A DNA stretch of 64,000 nt from Triticum aestivum (taxonomy: Eukaryota; Streptophyta; Magnoliopsida; Poales; Poaceae): contig NC_057810.1 of NCBI RefSeq assembly GCF_018294505.1, positions 204,184,113 to 204,248,112 of the forward strand, written 5' to 3'. The stretch's first letter is position 1. Each line of letters starts with the position of its first letter. Under the pieces are notes generated by a model. It worked only from the letters and a program-made list of their open reading frames with translations. It was not told the origin of the DNA and made no database searches. Below, in pieces: positions 47,018 to 58,407 of the stretch. A program made the position numbers and the translations under genes.

Positions 47018-50000
47018 ATGGATATTCGGTCTACTAGAAGTTGGCGGGTTATGTGTTGGAATGTTCGGGGCTTAAATTCTGATGATCGTCAGCTTGCTGT
47101 TCGTAATAAAGTGGATGAAAGTCAGGCTTCTGTTATCTGTCTGCAAGAAACGAAAATGGAGTATATGGACTCCAGAACTGTCAGGAAATTTTGCCCTTCT
47201 CGTTTTGACTCTTTTGCTTATAGCCCTTCTATTGGGGCTTCGGGCGGAATTGTTGTGTTATGGAACTCCTCTATCCTTACAGGGAGATTAATTGAGGTCA
47301 AGCAGTTTGGCGTAATTGTGCACTTTACGTCCAAACATAACAATGAACAATGGACGCTTGTTACGGTCTATGGGCCATGTCGTGGCCAGGCAAGGGATGA
47401 TTTTGTGGACTGGCTTTATAACCTTTCCATCCCTGACTCTGAAAATTGGCTTATTTTGGGAGACTTTAATTTTATTCGATCAACTGAGAACAGGAACTTA
47501 CCTGGTGGCGATGCTAATGATATCTTCATTTTTAATGAGATTATTGGCCATCTTGGCTTGCTTGAGTTGCCTATAAAAGGGAGATCCTTCACTTGGTCGA
47601 ATATGCAGGATAATCCTCTACTAGAGCAGCTTGATTGGTTTTTCACTTCCTCAAACTGGATCACTTGTTACCCCTCCACCCAGGTGTTGCCTCTGGCTAG
47701 GACTGCTTCAGATCATGTGCCTTGTGTGGTAGCCATCAACACTTCCATCCCTAAATGTAACATCTTCCGCTTTGAAAATTATTGGGTGGAGCTGCAGGGT
47801 TTTATGGACTGTGTGTCTGCCTCATGGTCTTCTGCTTCTAGCAAAACCAACATCTCAGCCAAGATTGCTGGCAAATTTAAGTCCTTGAGGAGGGATCTTA
47901 AGAGTTGGCACATGAATGTTTCCAAAATGAAATTATTAATTGCTAAATGTAATAGGGTGGTTCTCATTTTGGATTGTTTGGAGGAATTGAGGCCACTTTA
48001 TAGGCATGAGTTCAACTTTCGTACTCTGGTCAAGTTGCACTTGGAGCATCTGCTGCACCTTCAGTTTCTGTATTGGAAGAAGAGGTGCACTATAAGATCT
48101 ATTAAAGTTGGTGAGGAGAACACTAAATTCTTTCATGCCATGGCTTCTGAAAGGTTTAGGCATAACTCCATTGCTTCTCTGCGTTTGGATGATGGTACAG
48201 TTGTCTCTGATCATGAGCAAATGGCTGCTGCTCTTTGGCAAAATTTCAAGAACAGGATGGGTACTAGTCATGGTATTGACATGTGTTTTGATCTTTCTTC
48301 CATCATGCATAGAGTTCAGGGTCTTGACTCCCTCACTAAGACGTTCTCCAAGGAGGAGATGGATAATACTGTTAAAAGCATGCCCATTGATAAGTCTCCT
48401 GGGCCTGATGGCTTTAATGGGCTATTTTTTAAGAAGTGTTGGTCAATAATCAGTAAGGATTTCTATGAGTTGGCTTCTGCTTTTCATGAGGGGTCTGTGA
48501 ATCTGGAGAATATCAATTATTCTTATATCACCCTGGTCCCTAAGAAGAGATCCCCTGAGTCTGTTAATGATTTTAGGCCTATCTCTCTTTCTAGTATGGG
48601 GGTGAAGTTTCTTTCTAAGATGGCTGCTAACAGGCTGCAGCAAGATATCACAAGATGTTTGCATAAAAACCAATATGGTTTTATCAAATCCAGAACCATT
48701 CAAGACTGTGTTGCTTGGACTTTTGAATATTTGCACCAATGTCATCAGTCAAAGAGACCCATTGTCATTCTAAAGCTGGATTTTGAGAAAGCTTTTGATT
48801 CTATTGAACATGAGGCCATTCTCCAAATTTTGAGGCACAAGGGTTTTAATGATAAGTGGATCTCCTGGGTTAAACAGTTTTTGGCTTCTGGAACTTCCTC
48901 TGTTCTGCTTAACGGAGTTCCTGGGAAACAATTTGCTTGTAAAAAAGGAGTTAGGCAGGGTGACCCTCTTTCTCCACTCCTGTTTGCCATTGCTGCAAAT
49001 CTATTGCAATCAGTGGTAAATGATATGCATCAGAAAGGACTGCTACAGCTCCCTATTCCATGCCATGATAAGGAATACCCAATTATCCAGTATGCTGATG
49101 ACACACTCATTATTATGCCTGCTGAGGAAGCTCAATTGCTCTCCTTGAAGAAAATACTACTTCTCTTCTCTAAGTCCACTGGACTGCATGTTAACTATCA
49201 TAAGTCTTCCATTCTTCCTATCAATGTGGATTCTGTGGAGATTGCCAGACTTGCTGCTCTATTTGGTTGTGTGGTTGGCACCCTTCCTTTTACTTATCTT
49301 GGGCTTCCTGTGGGAATTACAAAACCTAAGATATTGGACTTAATGCCACTGGTGGATAGTATGGAAAGGAAGCTTTCCGTTAGCTCTTCCTTCCTTGCTC
49401 ATGGTGGGCGCCTGCAGTACCTGATCTCTGCCCTTTCTTCTGTGCCAATTTTTTTCCTGTGTAGTCTGGATTTGCCTCCTGGTATTTTAAAGCAGCTTGA
49501 ACGAATTCAGAGGCAATGTCTTTGGAGGAAGTATGGACAAGATTCTGGTCAGTCCTTGGCTGCTTGGGGTTTGGTTTGCAGACCAAAGAACAAAGGAGGC
49601 TTGGGTATTTTGAATCTGAAGCTGCAGAATGAGGCTCTGCTCCTTAAACATGCTAGTAAATTCTACAATAAAGTTGATGTGCCCTGGGTTCAGCTCATCT
49701 GGAACACTTACTATCATGATAGGGTTCCTCATGCTACCATCATTTGTGGCTCTTTCTGGTGGCGAGATATCTGCAAGTTAATGGATAACTTCAGGATGGT
49801 CAGTACAGTACATGTTAATAAGGGGGACACTATCCTGTTTTGGTCTGATTCTTGGTCTTTGGGGGACACTAATACTCCTCTTGAGCAGAGGTTTGCTAGG
49901 CTTTTTTCATTTGCCATTGATCCCCTAATTTCTGCTGCTGAGGTTTTTGATTTGACTGAGCTCACCTCCTTATTCCATTTACCACTCTCTGAGAGAGCCT

Positions 50001-50635
50001 TTGGAGAGTTACAGACTTTACAAAATCTGCTACTGCTCTCAAACCATGATCCTCAGCTTAATGATACATGGGTGTGGAAGGAGGATGGCAAGGGATATTC
50101 TGCCAAGAAATACTATTCTTTCTTGCATAAACACATTGTGCCCAACCCACTCTTATCCTGGGTGTGGGCTAGCTGCTGCACTATGAGAATTAAGTTCTTT
50201 GCTTGGATGCTGATTATGGATAGGCTGAACACTCAGGATATGCTGGAGAGAAGGCACTGGAATGTATCTGATTCTAACTTATGTGTTCTATGTCCAACAG
50301 AAGCCAAAGAGGATAGATATCATCTATTCTTTCAATGTAATTTCAGTTGTAGGGTCTGAAATTATCTTCAAATCAACTGGATGGCTGGAGATGATATGAT
50401 TGCCATTGCTTATCATGCTAGAAGCGACTTTGCTAAGCCTTTCTTCTCTGAAATGGTTTTCCTAGCATGCTGGAACATCTAGAATGTTAGGAATGACAGG
50501 GTTTTTAGGAATATCCCACCATCTTTTCGTAGATGGAGGTCTTCTTTTATTCTAGACATTTCCCTCCTGGTTCATAGAATTAAGCCTAAGTTCAAGGAGG
50601 ATTTGCTTAGATGGATTTCCTTTTTGCCTCCTTGA
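47018..50635 (+). pseudogene. LINE ORF2: endonuclease and reverse transcriptase, two nonsense mutations
   Basis: ATG at 47018. N-terminal apurinic-type endonuclease: [37 protein letters not shown] and ASDHVPCVV. Reverse transcriptase (about residues 450-750): [62 protein letters not shown] and the catalytic [11 protein letters not shown]-terminal zinc-binding zf-RVT region: [40 protein letters not shown]. Open for 1113 codons, then TGA at 50357-50359 and TAG at 50480-50482, each where Trp is expected; the natural end is TGA at 50633-50635 (about 1205 residues). There is no RNase H domain. It nicks target DNA and primes cDNA synthesis. The lesions remove only the C-terminal tail. Confidence 0.93.
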
Positions 50636-50721
50636 GGTGAGTTTCATGTTTTCTTTCTTTTTCTTTTTGGGTCTGTTAGACCTTGTAAATTGTGTACATT
50701 TGTAACCTTTTCTTGTAGAGC

Positions 50722-50770
50722 AATAAAATTACTGTGGGGTCTATACCCTACAGTTTCAGGTCAAAAAAAA
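50722..50770 (+). terminator. LINE polyadenylation signal and A-tail
   Basis: AATAAAATT lies near 50722, about 40 bases before the terminal A8 at 50763-50770. Confidence 0.65.
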
Positions 50771-50783
50771 TTTGCGAAAGAAA
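50771..50783. repeat. LINE target-site duplication, right copy
   Basis: TTTGCGAAAGAAA directly after the A-tail, identical to 43406-43418. Confidence 0.9.
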
Positions 50784-51988
50784 TCACTAGAAAACGCTTT
50801 TTCAAAAAATTCTCTTTTAGCTGTAAGCATAGCAGTTCTTTTCTTACTTTCATCCATAGAAACATAAAGAGATTTAATTGATTCATCAACTTTAGGCACA
50901 AAAATTTTCAACTTGAGATTTTCCACATCGTGAGCAATTCTATCAACACTTCTAGACAAATCATCAATCTTATTCAACTTTTCTTCTATGGGAGTGTTGA
51001 AAACTTTTTGCATGTTGATAAATTCTTTAATATTATTCTCAAGATCAGAGGTATTCCTATTATTATTGTAAGATTTATTTCCATAGTAATTACCATAACT
51101 ATTAGAGGAATTACTAGGAAAAGGCCTAGGATTGAAATTACCTCTATAAGCATTGTTGTTGAAATTATTTCGAGAGATAAAATTCACATCTACGACATCA
51201 CTATTTTTTCCAATCAAAGTAGACAAAGGCATATCATTAGAATCAATAGGAGCACTTTTACTAGCAACCAATTTCATAAGAGCATTAACTTTTTTCACTC
51301 AAAGAAGAAATTTCTTCAACCGACTTAACTTTTTTACTAGTAGGAGCCCTTTCGGTATGCCATTGTGAATAATTTGCCATGATATTATCAAGCAATTTGG
51401 TGGCTTCACCCAAAGTAATTTCCATAAAAGTACCACCCGCGGCGGAATCTAAAAGATTACGAGAGACAAAATTCAACCCCGCATAAATTTTTTGTATGAT
51501 CATCCAAAGATTTAACCCATGAGTTGGGCAAGTACTTAGCATCATTTGCATCCTTTCCCAAGATTGTGCAACATGCTCATGTTCAAGTTGCTTTAAATTC
51601 ATGATCTGGGTCCTAAGGGAAATAATTTTTGCCGGAGGAAAAATACTTAGTGATAAAAGCATCTTTGCACTTATTCCAAGAATCGATACTATTGTGAGGC
51701 AAAGAAGAGAACCAATTTTTTATAGAATCATGCAAAGAAAACGGAAATAATTTCATCTTGACCACATCATTGTCCACATCTTTTTTCTTTTGCATATCGC
51801 ATAATTCCATGAAGGTATTAAGATGGGACACAACATCTTCATTGGGAGTGCCAGAAAATTGGTCTTTCATAATAAGATTCAGCAAAGCAGTATTGACATC
51901 ACAAGACTCTGCACTAGAGGCGGGAGGTGCAATCGGAGTGCCAATAAAATCATTGTTGTTGGTGTTTGAGAAATCACATAACTTGGTG
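50784..51988 (-). pseudogene. gag: Element B gag, N-terminal part
   Basis: Starts MAQENTKLCD at 51988 and matches element A block for block: KDQFSGTPNEDVVSHLNTFM, NWFSSLPHNS, FMEITLGEATKLLDNIMANY and an Asn-rich stretch. Frameshifts occur near 51640 (KYFSSGK versus FPPAKII) and near 51295 (EISSL then KKVNALMKLV). Where A has TAA at 21845, B has CAA, so that stop is private to A. The gene is cut at 50783 by the LINE and resumes at 43405. Confidence 0.85.
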
Positions 51989-52188
51989 TTCTCTTGAGCC
52001 ATGATGACCACACAACAAGATTGCACTAAAAAATAGATCAGGCAAGAAAACGGCGAACGGAAAAGGGGGGCGAATAAAACGACAAATATTTGTGAAGTGG
52101 AGGAGAGGAAAACGAGAGGCAAATGGAAAATAATGAAATTGCGAGGAGATGAGATTTGTGATTAGGAACTTGGTTATGTTGAAGATCC

Positions 52189-52206
52189 TCCCCGGCAACG
52201 GCGCCA
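52189..52206 (-). other. Primer-binding site of element B (tRNA-Asp)
   Basis: Minus-strand TGGCGCCGTTGCCGGGGA, 11 bases after the LTR end. Confidence 0.85.
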
Positions 52207-52217
52207 GAAATTCCTTT

Positions 52218-53413
52218 TGATGTCGCTTGAAGCTACGTCGGTATTTCCCCAAAAGGAAGGGATGATGCAGCATAGCGGCGGTAGGTATTTCCCTCAGATG
52301 TGAAACCAAGGTTATCGAACCAGTAGGAGAACCAAGCAACACAACGTAAACAGCACCTGCACAGAAATAACAAATACTCACAACCCGACGTAAGAGAGGG
52401 GTTGTCAATCCCTCACGGGTAAAAAGATATATTTTTTTGTAGTGTTTTCGATAAATAGATCTCGCAGGAACGTGAGATAAATTAAATACAAATAAAGTGC
52501 AGCAAGATATTTTTGGGTTTTTGGAAATATAGATCTGAAAATAAAAGCAAAGGAAAAGTAGATCGCAAGGAAAATATATGAGAAAGAAGACCCGGGGGCC
52601 GTAGGTTTCGCTAGTGGCTTCTCTCGAGGAAAATAGCGAACGGTGGGTGAACAAATTACTGTTAGGCAATTGATAGAACTTCAAATAATTATGATGATAT
52701 CCAGGCAATGATCATTACATAGGCATCACGTCCAAGATTAGTAGACTGACTCCTGTCTGCATCTACTACTATTACTCCACACATCGACCGCTATCCAGCA
52801 TGCATCTAGTGTATTAAGTTCATGGAAAACGGAGTAATGCAATAAGAACAATGACATGATGTAGATGATATCCGTTTATCTATTGCGTAAATAAAGATCC
52901 CGTCTTTTTATCCTTAGTAGCAATGATACATAAGTGACGGTTCCCTTTCTTTCACTGGGATCAAGCACCATAAGACCGAACCCTATACTGGGCACCTCTT
53001 CCCATTGCAAGACAAATATATCAAGTTGGCTAACAAAACCCAAATATCGAAGAAGAAATACGAGGCCATAAGAGATCATGCATATAAGAGATCAAAGAAA
53101 CTCAAATAACTTTCATGGATATAAAAAGATAGATCTGATCATAAGCTCGAAGTTCATAGGATCCCAACAAACACACCGCAAAATAGTTACATCATATGGA
53201 TCTCCAAGAGACCATTGTATTGAAAATCAAGAGAGAGAGAGATGAAGCCATCTAGCTACTAACTATGCACCCGAAGGTCTAAAAAGAACTACTCGCACAT
53301 CATCGGAGAGGCACCAATAGAGGTGGTGAACCCCATCCGAGATGGTGTCTAGATTGGATATGGTGGTTCTGGACTCTGTAGCGGCTGGTTGAATATTTTG
53401 TCAACTCCCCTAG
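52218..53413 (-). repeat. Element B 5' LTR, split by element C
   Basis: Collinear with the element B 3' LTR up to ACTCCCCTAG, where element C begins. The last five bases, CCTAG (53409-53413), are the presumed target duplication of C; the rest of the LTR lies beyond the window. Confidence 0.85.
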
Positions 53414-53953
53414 TGTCGTGGAATTGTCATGGCAGATGTCTTAGTGTGAGGACTTAGTCGTGGAGCCATCGCAACTAGGTTAGCTTAAAGGGGTTAAACG
53501 TTACAAAGGACACAGACAGTTTATATTGGTTCGGCCCCTTGCGGTGAAGGTAAAGGCCTAATCCAGTTTGAGGTGGTATTCCTTATGTCTTGAATACCAG
53601 GGAGTGAATACCCTTGACCTAGCTTTCGATCTCTTGTTTCTTGCCCCAAACCGCCGCCTGGTCGTCCCTTTATATACATAGGTTGACGCCCAGTGGCTCA
53701 CGGAGTCCCGGCTGGCTCATAAACAACGTGTCCAGCTCGGTGACTAATTACCCTTGACTTACAACACAAGTCATACATATATGGCGGTTTACACCTATGG
53801 GCCTTAAATCGCCTCTTAGGCTTTGGGCCCTTAGTAAGTCTGCTTCATGAACCGCCATCTTCAATATCGTCATGGGCTTCGTCTTGATGAACCGTCATAG
53901 GTATAACCTAGCCCCTCCTTGGCGGGTCATACCTAATAGTTATATCCCCAACA
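53414..53953 (-). repeat. Element C 3' LTR
   Basis: About 540 bp. On the minus strand it starts TGTTGGGGATATAACTATTA and ends CAATTCCACGACA. A TATA-like TATATAAAGG box (minus) lies at about 53670-53680. Confidence 0.75.
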
Positions 53954-53966
53954 TTAGGCCCCAGAT
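53954..53966 (-). other. Polypurine-like tract of element C
   Basis: Minus-strand AATCTGGGGCCTAA-type sequence directly before the LTR; only partly purine. Confidence 0.45.
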
Positions 53967-54198
53967 TGAGTTAACTTGTTCATGTCAATCATCAACACTT
54001 AGGAAAAATCCTTCTTCGCTTTCACTTCCTGGAATTACGGAAACCCGCCATGACGTCATCTGCCATTAATTTCGCACAATACCCAATATATCTTAAAAGA
54101 TCCTTATCCTTAATAACCATCCCGAAAATCGAGGCGTCCGAGCAGCTGGATAATCATTCTTTGGCCTCCTCGTTTTTCCCACCTGTTACCCTTCTCCT

Positions 54199-54206
54199 TA
54201 TAAATA
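54199..54206 (+). promoter_or_regulatory. TATA box of the antisense gene in element C
   Basis: TATAAATA followed by a CT-rich leader and, further on, a spliced leader intron. It points away from the LTR and opposite to pol transcription. Confidence 0.55.
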
Positions 54207-54393
54207 GGGTCAAGCAGCCCTCTTTCCATTTCCCCTACTTTCTTTCTCGTCTTCCACCTATTTCCGCGACGCATCTGCACACTTGAACCCTGCCGCCGCT
54301 GCGAAGCTCATCGTCTTCCTCAACCTCGGCCGCTGCATCAACCTGAACGGGACCAGAGAAACTGTGGCGCCTCTCCATTGCTCACTGGATCCA

Positions 54394-54875
54394 GTAAGTG
54401 CCTCTCCTTTGTCCGCTGTAGATCTCCATTAGGGTTTCTCGAAGTTCTTCAGAGTTCGTCGTTGTTCATCCTCATACCTTGGTTTGATCTTTATTTTGAT
54501 CCAAAAATGAAACCTAAAACATGCGGAATCTGTTTCTGTGCTTTCCCTCAATCACCAAATCCCCTTCTTAGATGCAGAAATCTTGTCAATACACTAGCAC
54601 TTTAGCTGCTGTGATACTGATCTTTTTCCTTTCTTTTCCAAAGAGCGTCAGATCCAAATTAATTGCACCAATCTACAAAACCTTTTTATCCACACTTAGC
54701 ATAATTTGCTCTGAATAGATTTTGAATATCATTGTTATCATGGCGGCTTACATGATCACTTATAACTAGCCGTACCTCATTAGGCCCCATTAAGTCGCCA
54801 ATGTAAATATATACTGCAGCGTTTACCTCTGGTTTAACCAATCCATTTAAACCGGCAAATTTTTCTTTCTTTTAG
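54394..54875 (+). other. Leader intron of the antisense gene
   Basis: Donor CCA|GTAAGTG and acceptor after a T-rich tract, TTCTTTCTTTTAG|GC, 15 bases before the ATG at 54891. Confidence 0.55.
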
Positions 54876-57800
54876 GCTTCTTCCCTCACAATGCCGCTGA
54901 AGATAGTTACTTCATGTAACTGGATTCCCTCCATTGTCACTGAGAACACGCTGAAAGACTTTGTCAAAATCGGCTATTTACTAGCAAAAGATATCATGCA
55001 TTGGTGCGCCCCCAAACCAGGTGAAGAAAGACCTCAACCAAAGTATGGTGAGGTCATTGTTTTTACCGATCACATGAATCGTGGCTTCTCCCCACCTGGG
55101 TCCAAATTTTTCTGAGACATTCTGCACTTCTTTCAACTTCATCCTCAAGACATCGGACCTAATTCCATGTCAAACATCTGCAACTTTCAAGTTTTCTGCG
55201 AAGTATAACTTCAAGAGGAACCTAGTGTTGAACCCTTTAGGGAATATTTTTATTTGAACCGCCAAAATGAGTTTACGAACGGAACCAGCTTGGAACTTGG
55301 CAGAATCTCAATTTAACGAAGAAGAGGTGCTATTTTCCCTTATGCTTGCATGCCGAGTCACCCCAAAGATTGGAACCAGACATGGTTTTACTACAAAGAT
55401 ACCTCTTCGGCTGACGAGAACCCACTACTGGGTTAGCGTATCCAGCATCTTGATCCAAAGCATCGTCTTCCCGAAAAGCTTACCACTGCTCAACGTGCAA
55501 AGCTGCGAAATGGGTTAACTGGCATTGACTTGGTTCGGTGCTGGGTTTCTTGGTGAATCATACCCTTGAGTCGCCGACCCGGCTTAATGTGTACTTACAC
55601 GGGTGGCATAAAGGATCCACTATGCCACAGCTCTGTGCGTTTAACTGATGAGGCAATCAATGAAATGACAAAGACCCTTCTGAATGAAGACCCGGAAGAC
55701 TGCAGCAAAGTGGGTCTGAACCCTTTCTGCAAACTTAACCCGCCACCAGATGTGAGTCTCTAACTTACTTTACTTTTACCTCATCATTCAAATATTATAT
55801 TAACTCAAGTTTTGATGACTTTCACAAGCTGGATCTAATTTTTGGAAAAAGGAATATGATTATGAAGCTGCCAAAAAGGCAGGGCTGGCAAGAAAGCCGC
55901 CAAGAAAAATAGGAAGAAATCAAGTGCTTCTGATATGTTTGAACTGAATGACAGCTCTGAGTCGGAGGTAGCCCTTGACTCTCTTGGCTCCTTTTTCAAT
56001 TATCTTATTGACACTGATTATTATCAGGATGACACGGGGGCCAGCCAAGCTGTTGAAGAAGAGGTAACTATTATTTCCTTCGACTCGGCACCTTTTCCAA
56101 GACAGAAAATTTGACGAGTAACCCGAAAAGTAAGCTTTTCACACCCCTTAGCTCATTTGCATCCTGACTTTCTTTTGAAGCAACAGCAGCATGAGAACCG
56201 ACGACTGGCTCGGACTAGCAGAGGTGAAGAATTATCCTCCGGCTTACCGAATACTCCAGTTCCGCAGAAACGTCAAAACAAGGTCCTTCCAAACTTAAAC
56301 TCTTTTTACCCACTGGCGGGTCTCATTCGCCAACCACTTAACTCTTCCGATTCAAACTACCAGGAGGCTTCTCGCTCTTCTTCTGGTGGCTCATCACAGA
56401 ACCAGTTGATAGCTTTCAAGACTGCTCCTGGGTAATAACAATTTCTTCATTTTCTATCTCCTTATGCTCTTTTATATTTGCATTGACCTCTCATGACCCA
56501 TGTAGCGGAAAGGCCAAGCCTAGCAAGAAGGCAAAGGTAATCAAGTCGGTTGAAGATCCTATCGGAACAACAAATTCCAGCATCTGACACCTCCGTGTTA
56601 CAACCTGACGAGCATGTCCATGATGTTCCACCAGAGATTCCTGACCTCTCCAGCGACCAGACAAACCTCAATCCTTTGAATAATGAATTGTCAAGCCCAC
56701 TTAAACCGTCAGAAGCACATACTGACGATGTTATGATCACTGGCGTCGGCTTTAAAGAACTGGGAAATCCAACTGTCTTGGCTAAGCACTCCGCCAAACA
56801 GGAGTTCATTGAAAAGCGGAAAGTGAGATTTGGCATCGCCAACTATTCTCAATTAAGTACTAGCGATGTACTCTCTGGCTACCTCAATCAAGTGCACACC
56901 AGCCGCGACCTTGAAATTGATATGGTGAAGTAGATGCATCAAAAATATGAGGTACAATCTCATCCTTTAATAAATTATGTATATCCTGCCAGCCCCCAAG
57001 TCTACTGTATATGATATAATTGAGTGTGCTGTAGACTTAAAGTAACCATGAGCATCTTTGGTAGAATCCTTCCAAGGCCAGTTTCCACCTTTAGAATTAA
57101 ACGGATTTTAAATAATTAACATTGCATCCGTAGCCCCCAAGGGCCGGTTTAATCAGCATGAATGAGCCGGTCCTATTCATCATTGTTTAGAAATCGAAGC
57201 TTACTTGTGTAGCCCCCATGAGCCGGCTGTGATCGTGTGTAGCACAAACGGGTCATCATAAAGTAGTAAGAAGACTCAAGCAATATGCATTATCCCCCAA
57301 GTGACAAGTACTCTTGCTTGCAAAGTGCTTGGGACTTATACTCCTCTAACCCGGATATGAATGTGTTCACAAATCTGTGCTTGTACAGGACGCCACTGCT
57401 CAACTTCAATCGCAGTTGGCTGATGTAAAGACTCGGCTGGAGCAGCAAGAATCTGAGACCCGGAAGGCCAACTCAAAATTCCAATTTAGCTTGGCTGAAA
57501 TGGAAAAACTGAAGACCAGTTTTGAGGCTGAAAGAAATAGCCTTGCTACCTGGGCTGAAGAGAAAACTGCCTTGACACAGCGGGTTGAAAAGGCGGAGGC
57601 GGCTCTTCAAGAGGTGACCACTGAGCTTACCGGTTTAAAACACCGTATATCCTAGATGGTTTCAGCTATCTTTGGTGAGTCGCCTTGCTAGTATCAAAAT
57701 TGAATCTCTTCCTTGATGGTATAAACCGCCTCTAACCAATCCATAATTATAACTCAAGTCCCAGGAGCAACAATCTTATCCAAGAGATGCTTGTGAAGCT

Positions 57801-58407
57801 CAAGGCTGTTTATACACTTGTTGAACAGCTATATACTGGAACTCAACGCGCACTGGCCACAATTTCTCCGACTAATCAAGCACCTACTCTCTTGAGTGAT
57901 GTCTTGAAAAAGCTTTCTGTTCTGCCTGCTAGGATTGACGAGATGAAGCGGTCATCTGCAAGAGCCGGTGCCGTGACAGATTTAAGCCGGGCCAAGGCAT
58001 GGCTAGCAGAGCTAGACCCGGGCAAGATAGCTACTTGGTATCCAATCTTAAAAGAAGATGGCACTCCCTTTCATAAAAAAGACTTCTCTGCCTGCGTGAA
58101 GGAAATATGTCCCCTAGCCAGTCTGATTGCTGATGAAACAGATCTTTCAAGATATCAACCGGCTTACGATATGGAGAATCAGAAGATGCCCATGCCGGCT
58201 TATAAAGTGATGGATCTGATCCCCCGAATTCGTAAGCATACTTTCGCCCCTGAAGTTGATCCATCCGACCTTATTGATGACGAAGCTGAATTCCAAGCCT
58301 TGTGTGGCATCAATTGGTCATCACAAAATTTCCAGATAGCGAAGGAGGACAAAGAACTGGAGAAGGATGATCCAGAAGCCTCAAGTTGTCAAGGCCAAGA
58401 AGATTGA
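54876..58407 (+). pseudogene. Antisense multi-exon gene in element C ('putative gypsy-type transposon' family protein), disrupted
   Basis: ATG at 54891 (MPLKIVTSCNWIPSIV). The first coding exon (to 55751) keeps one frame with five internal stops at 55113, 55206, 55314, 55434 and 55554. Its blocks (FTDHMNRGFSPPGSKFF, then HFFQLHPQDIGPNS) belong to the plant family annotated as putative gypsy-type transposase (Pfam Transposase_28, from memory). Further exons by splice sites: about 55829-55967 (Lys-rich, one frameshift), 56028-56063, about 56170-56440, about 56505-56930. Then 57389 to about 57655 carries a coiled coil (AQLQSQLADVKTRLEQQESE), and 57765-58407 is a last exon ending in TGA. Its strand is opposite to pol. 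Role unknown; the name 'transposase' is not supported by catalytic motifs. Confidence 0.7.

Larger units (their letters stand above)
43419..50770 (+). mobile_element. Full-length L1-type plant LINE
   Basis: 7.35 kb inserted in the gag gene of element B. Features: 13-bp target duplication, short 5' leader (43419-43525), ORF1, 200-bp spacer, ORF2, AATAAA-like signal near 50722 and an 8-A tail at 50763-50770. The 5' end looks complete, which is unusual for LINEs. ORF1 has one stop and one frameshift and ORF2 two Trp-to-stop changes, so it inserted fairly recently but is now inactive. Confidence 0.93.
38692..53413 (-). mobile_element. Element B: second copy of the non-autonomous gypsy family (minus strand)
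   Basis: Same family as element A but opposite in orientation. Order on the minus strand: 5' LTR (52218-53413, interrupted by element C), PBS (52189-52206), gag (51988-50784), LINE insertion, protease-like part (43405-42554), spacer and 3' LTR (38692-40190). The first part of the 3' LTR and the adjoining purine tract are deleted near 40190-40205. The remainder of the 5' LTR lies beyond the window, behind element C. Confidence 0.85.
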
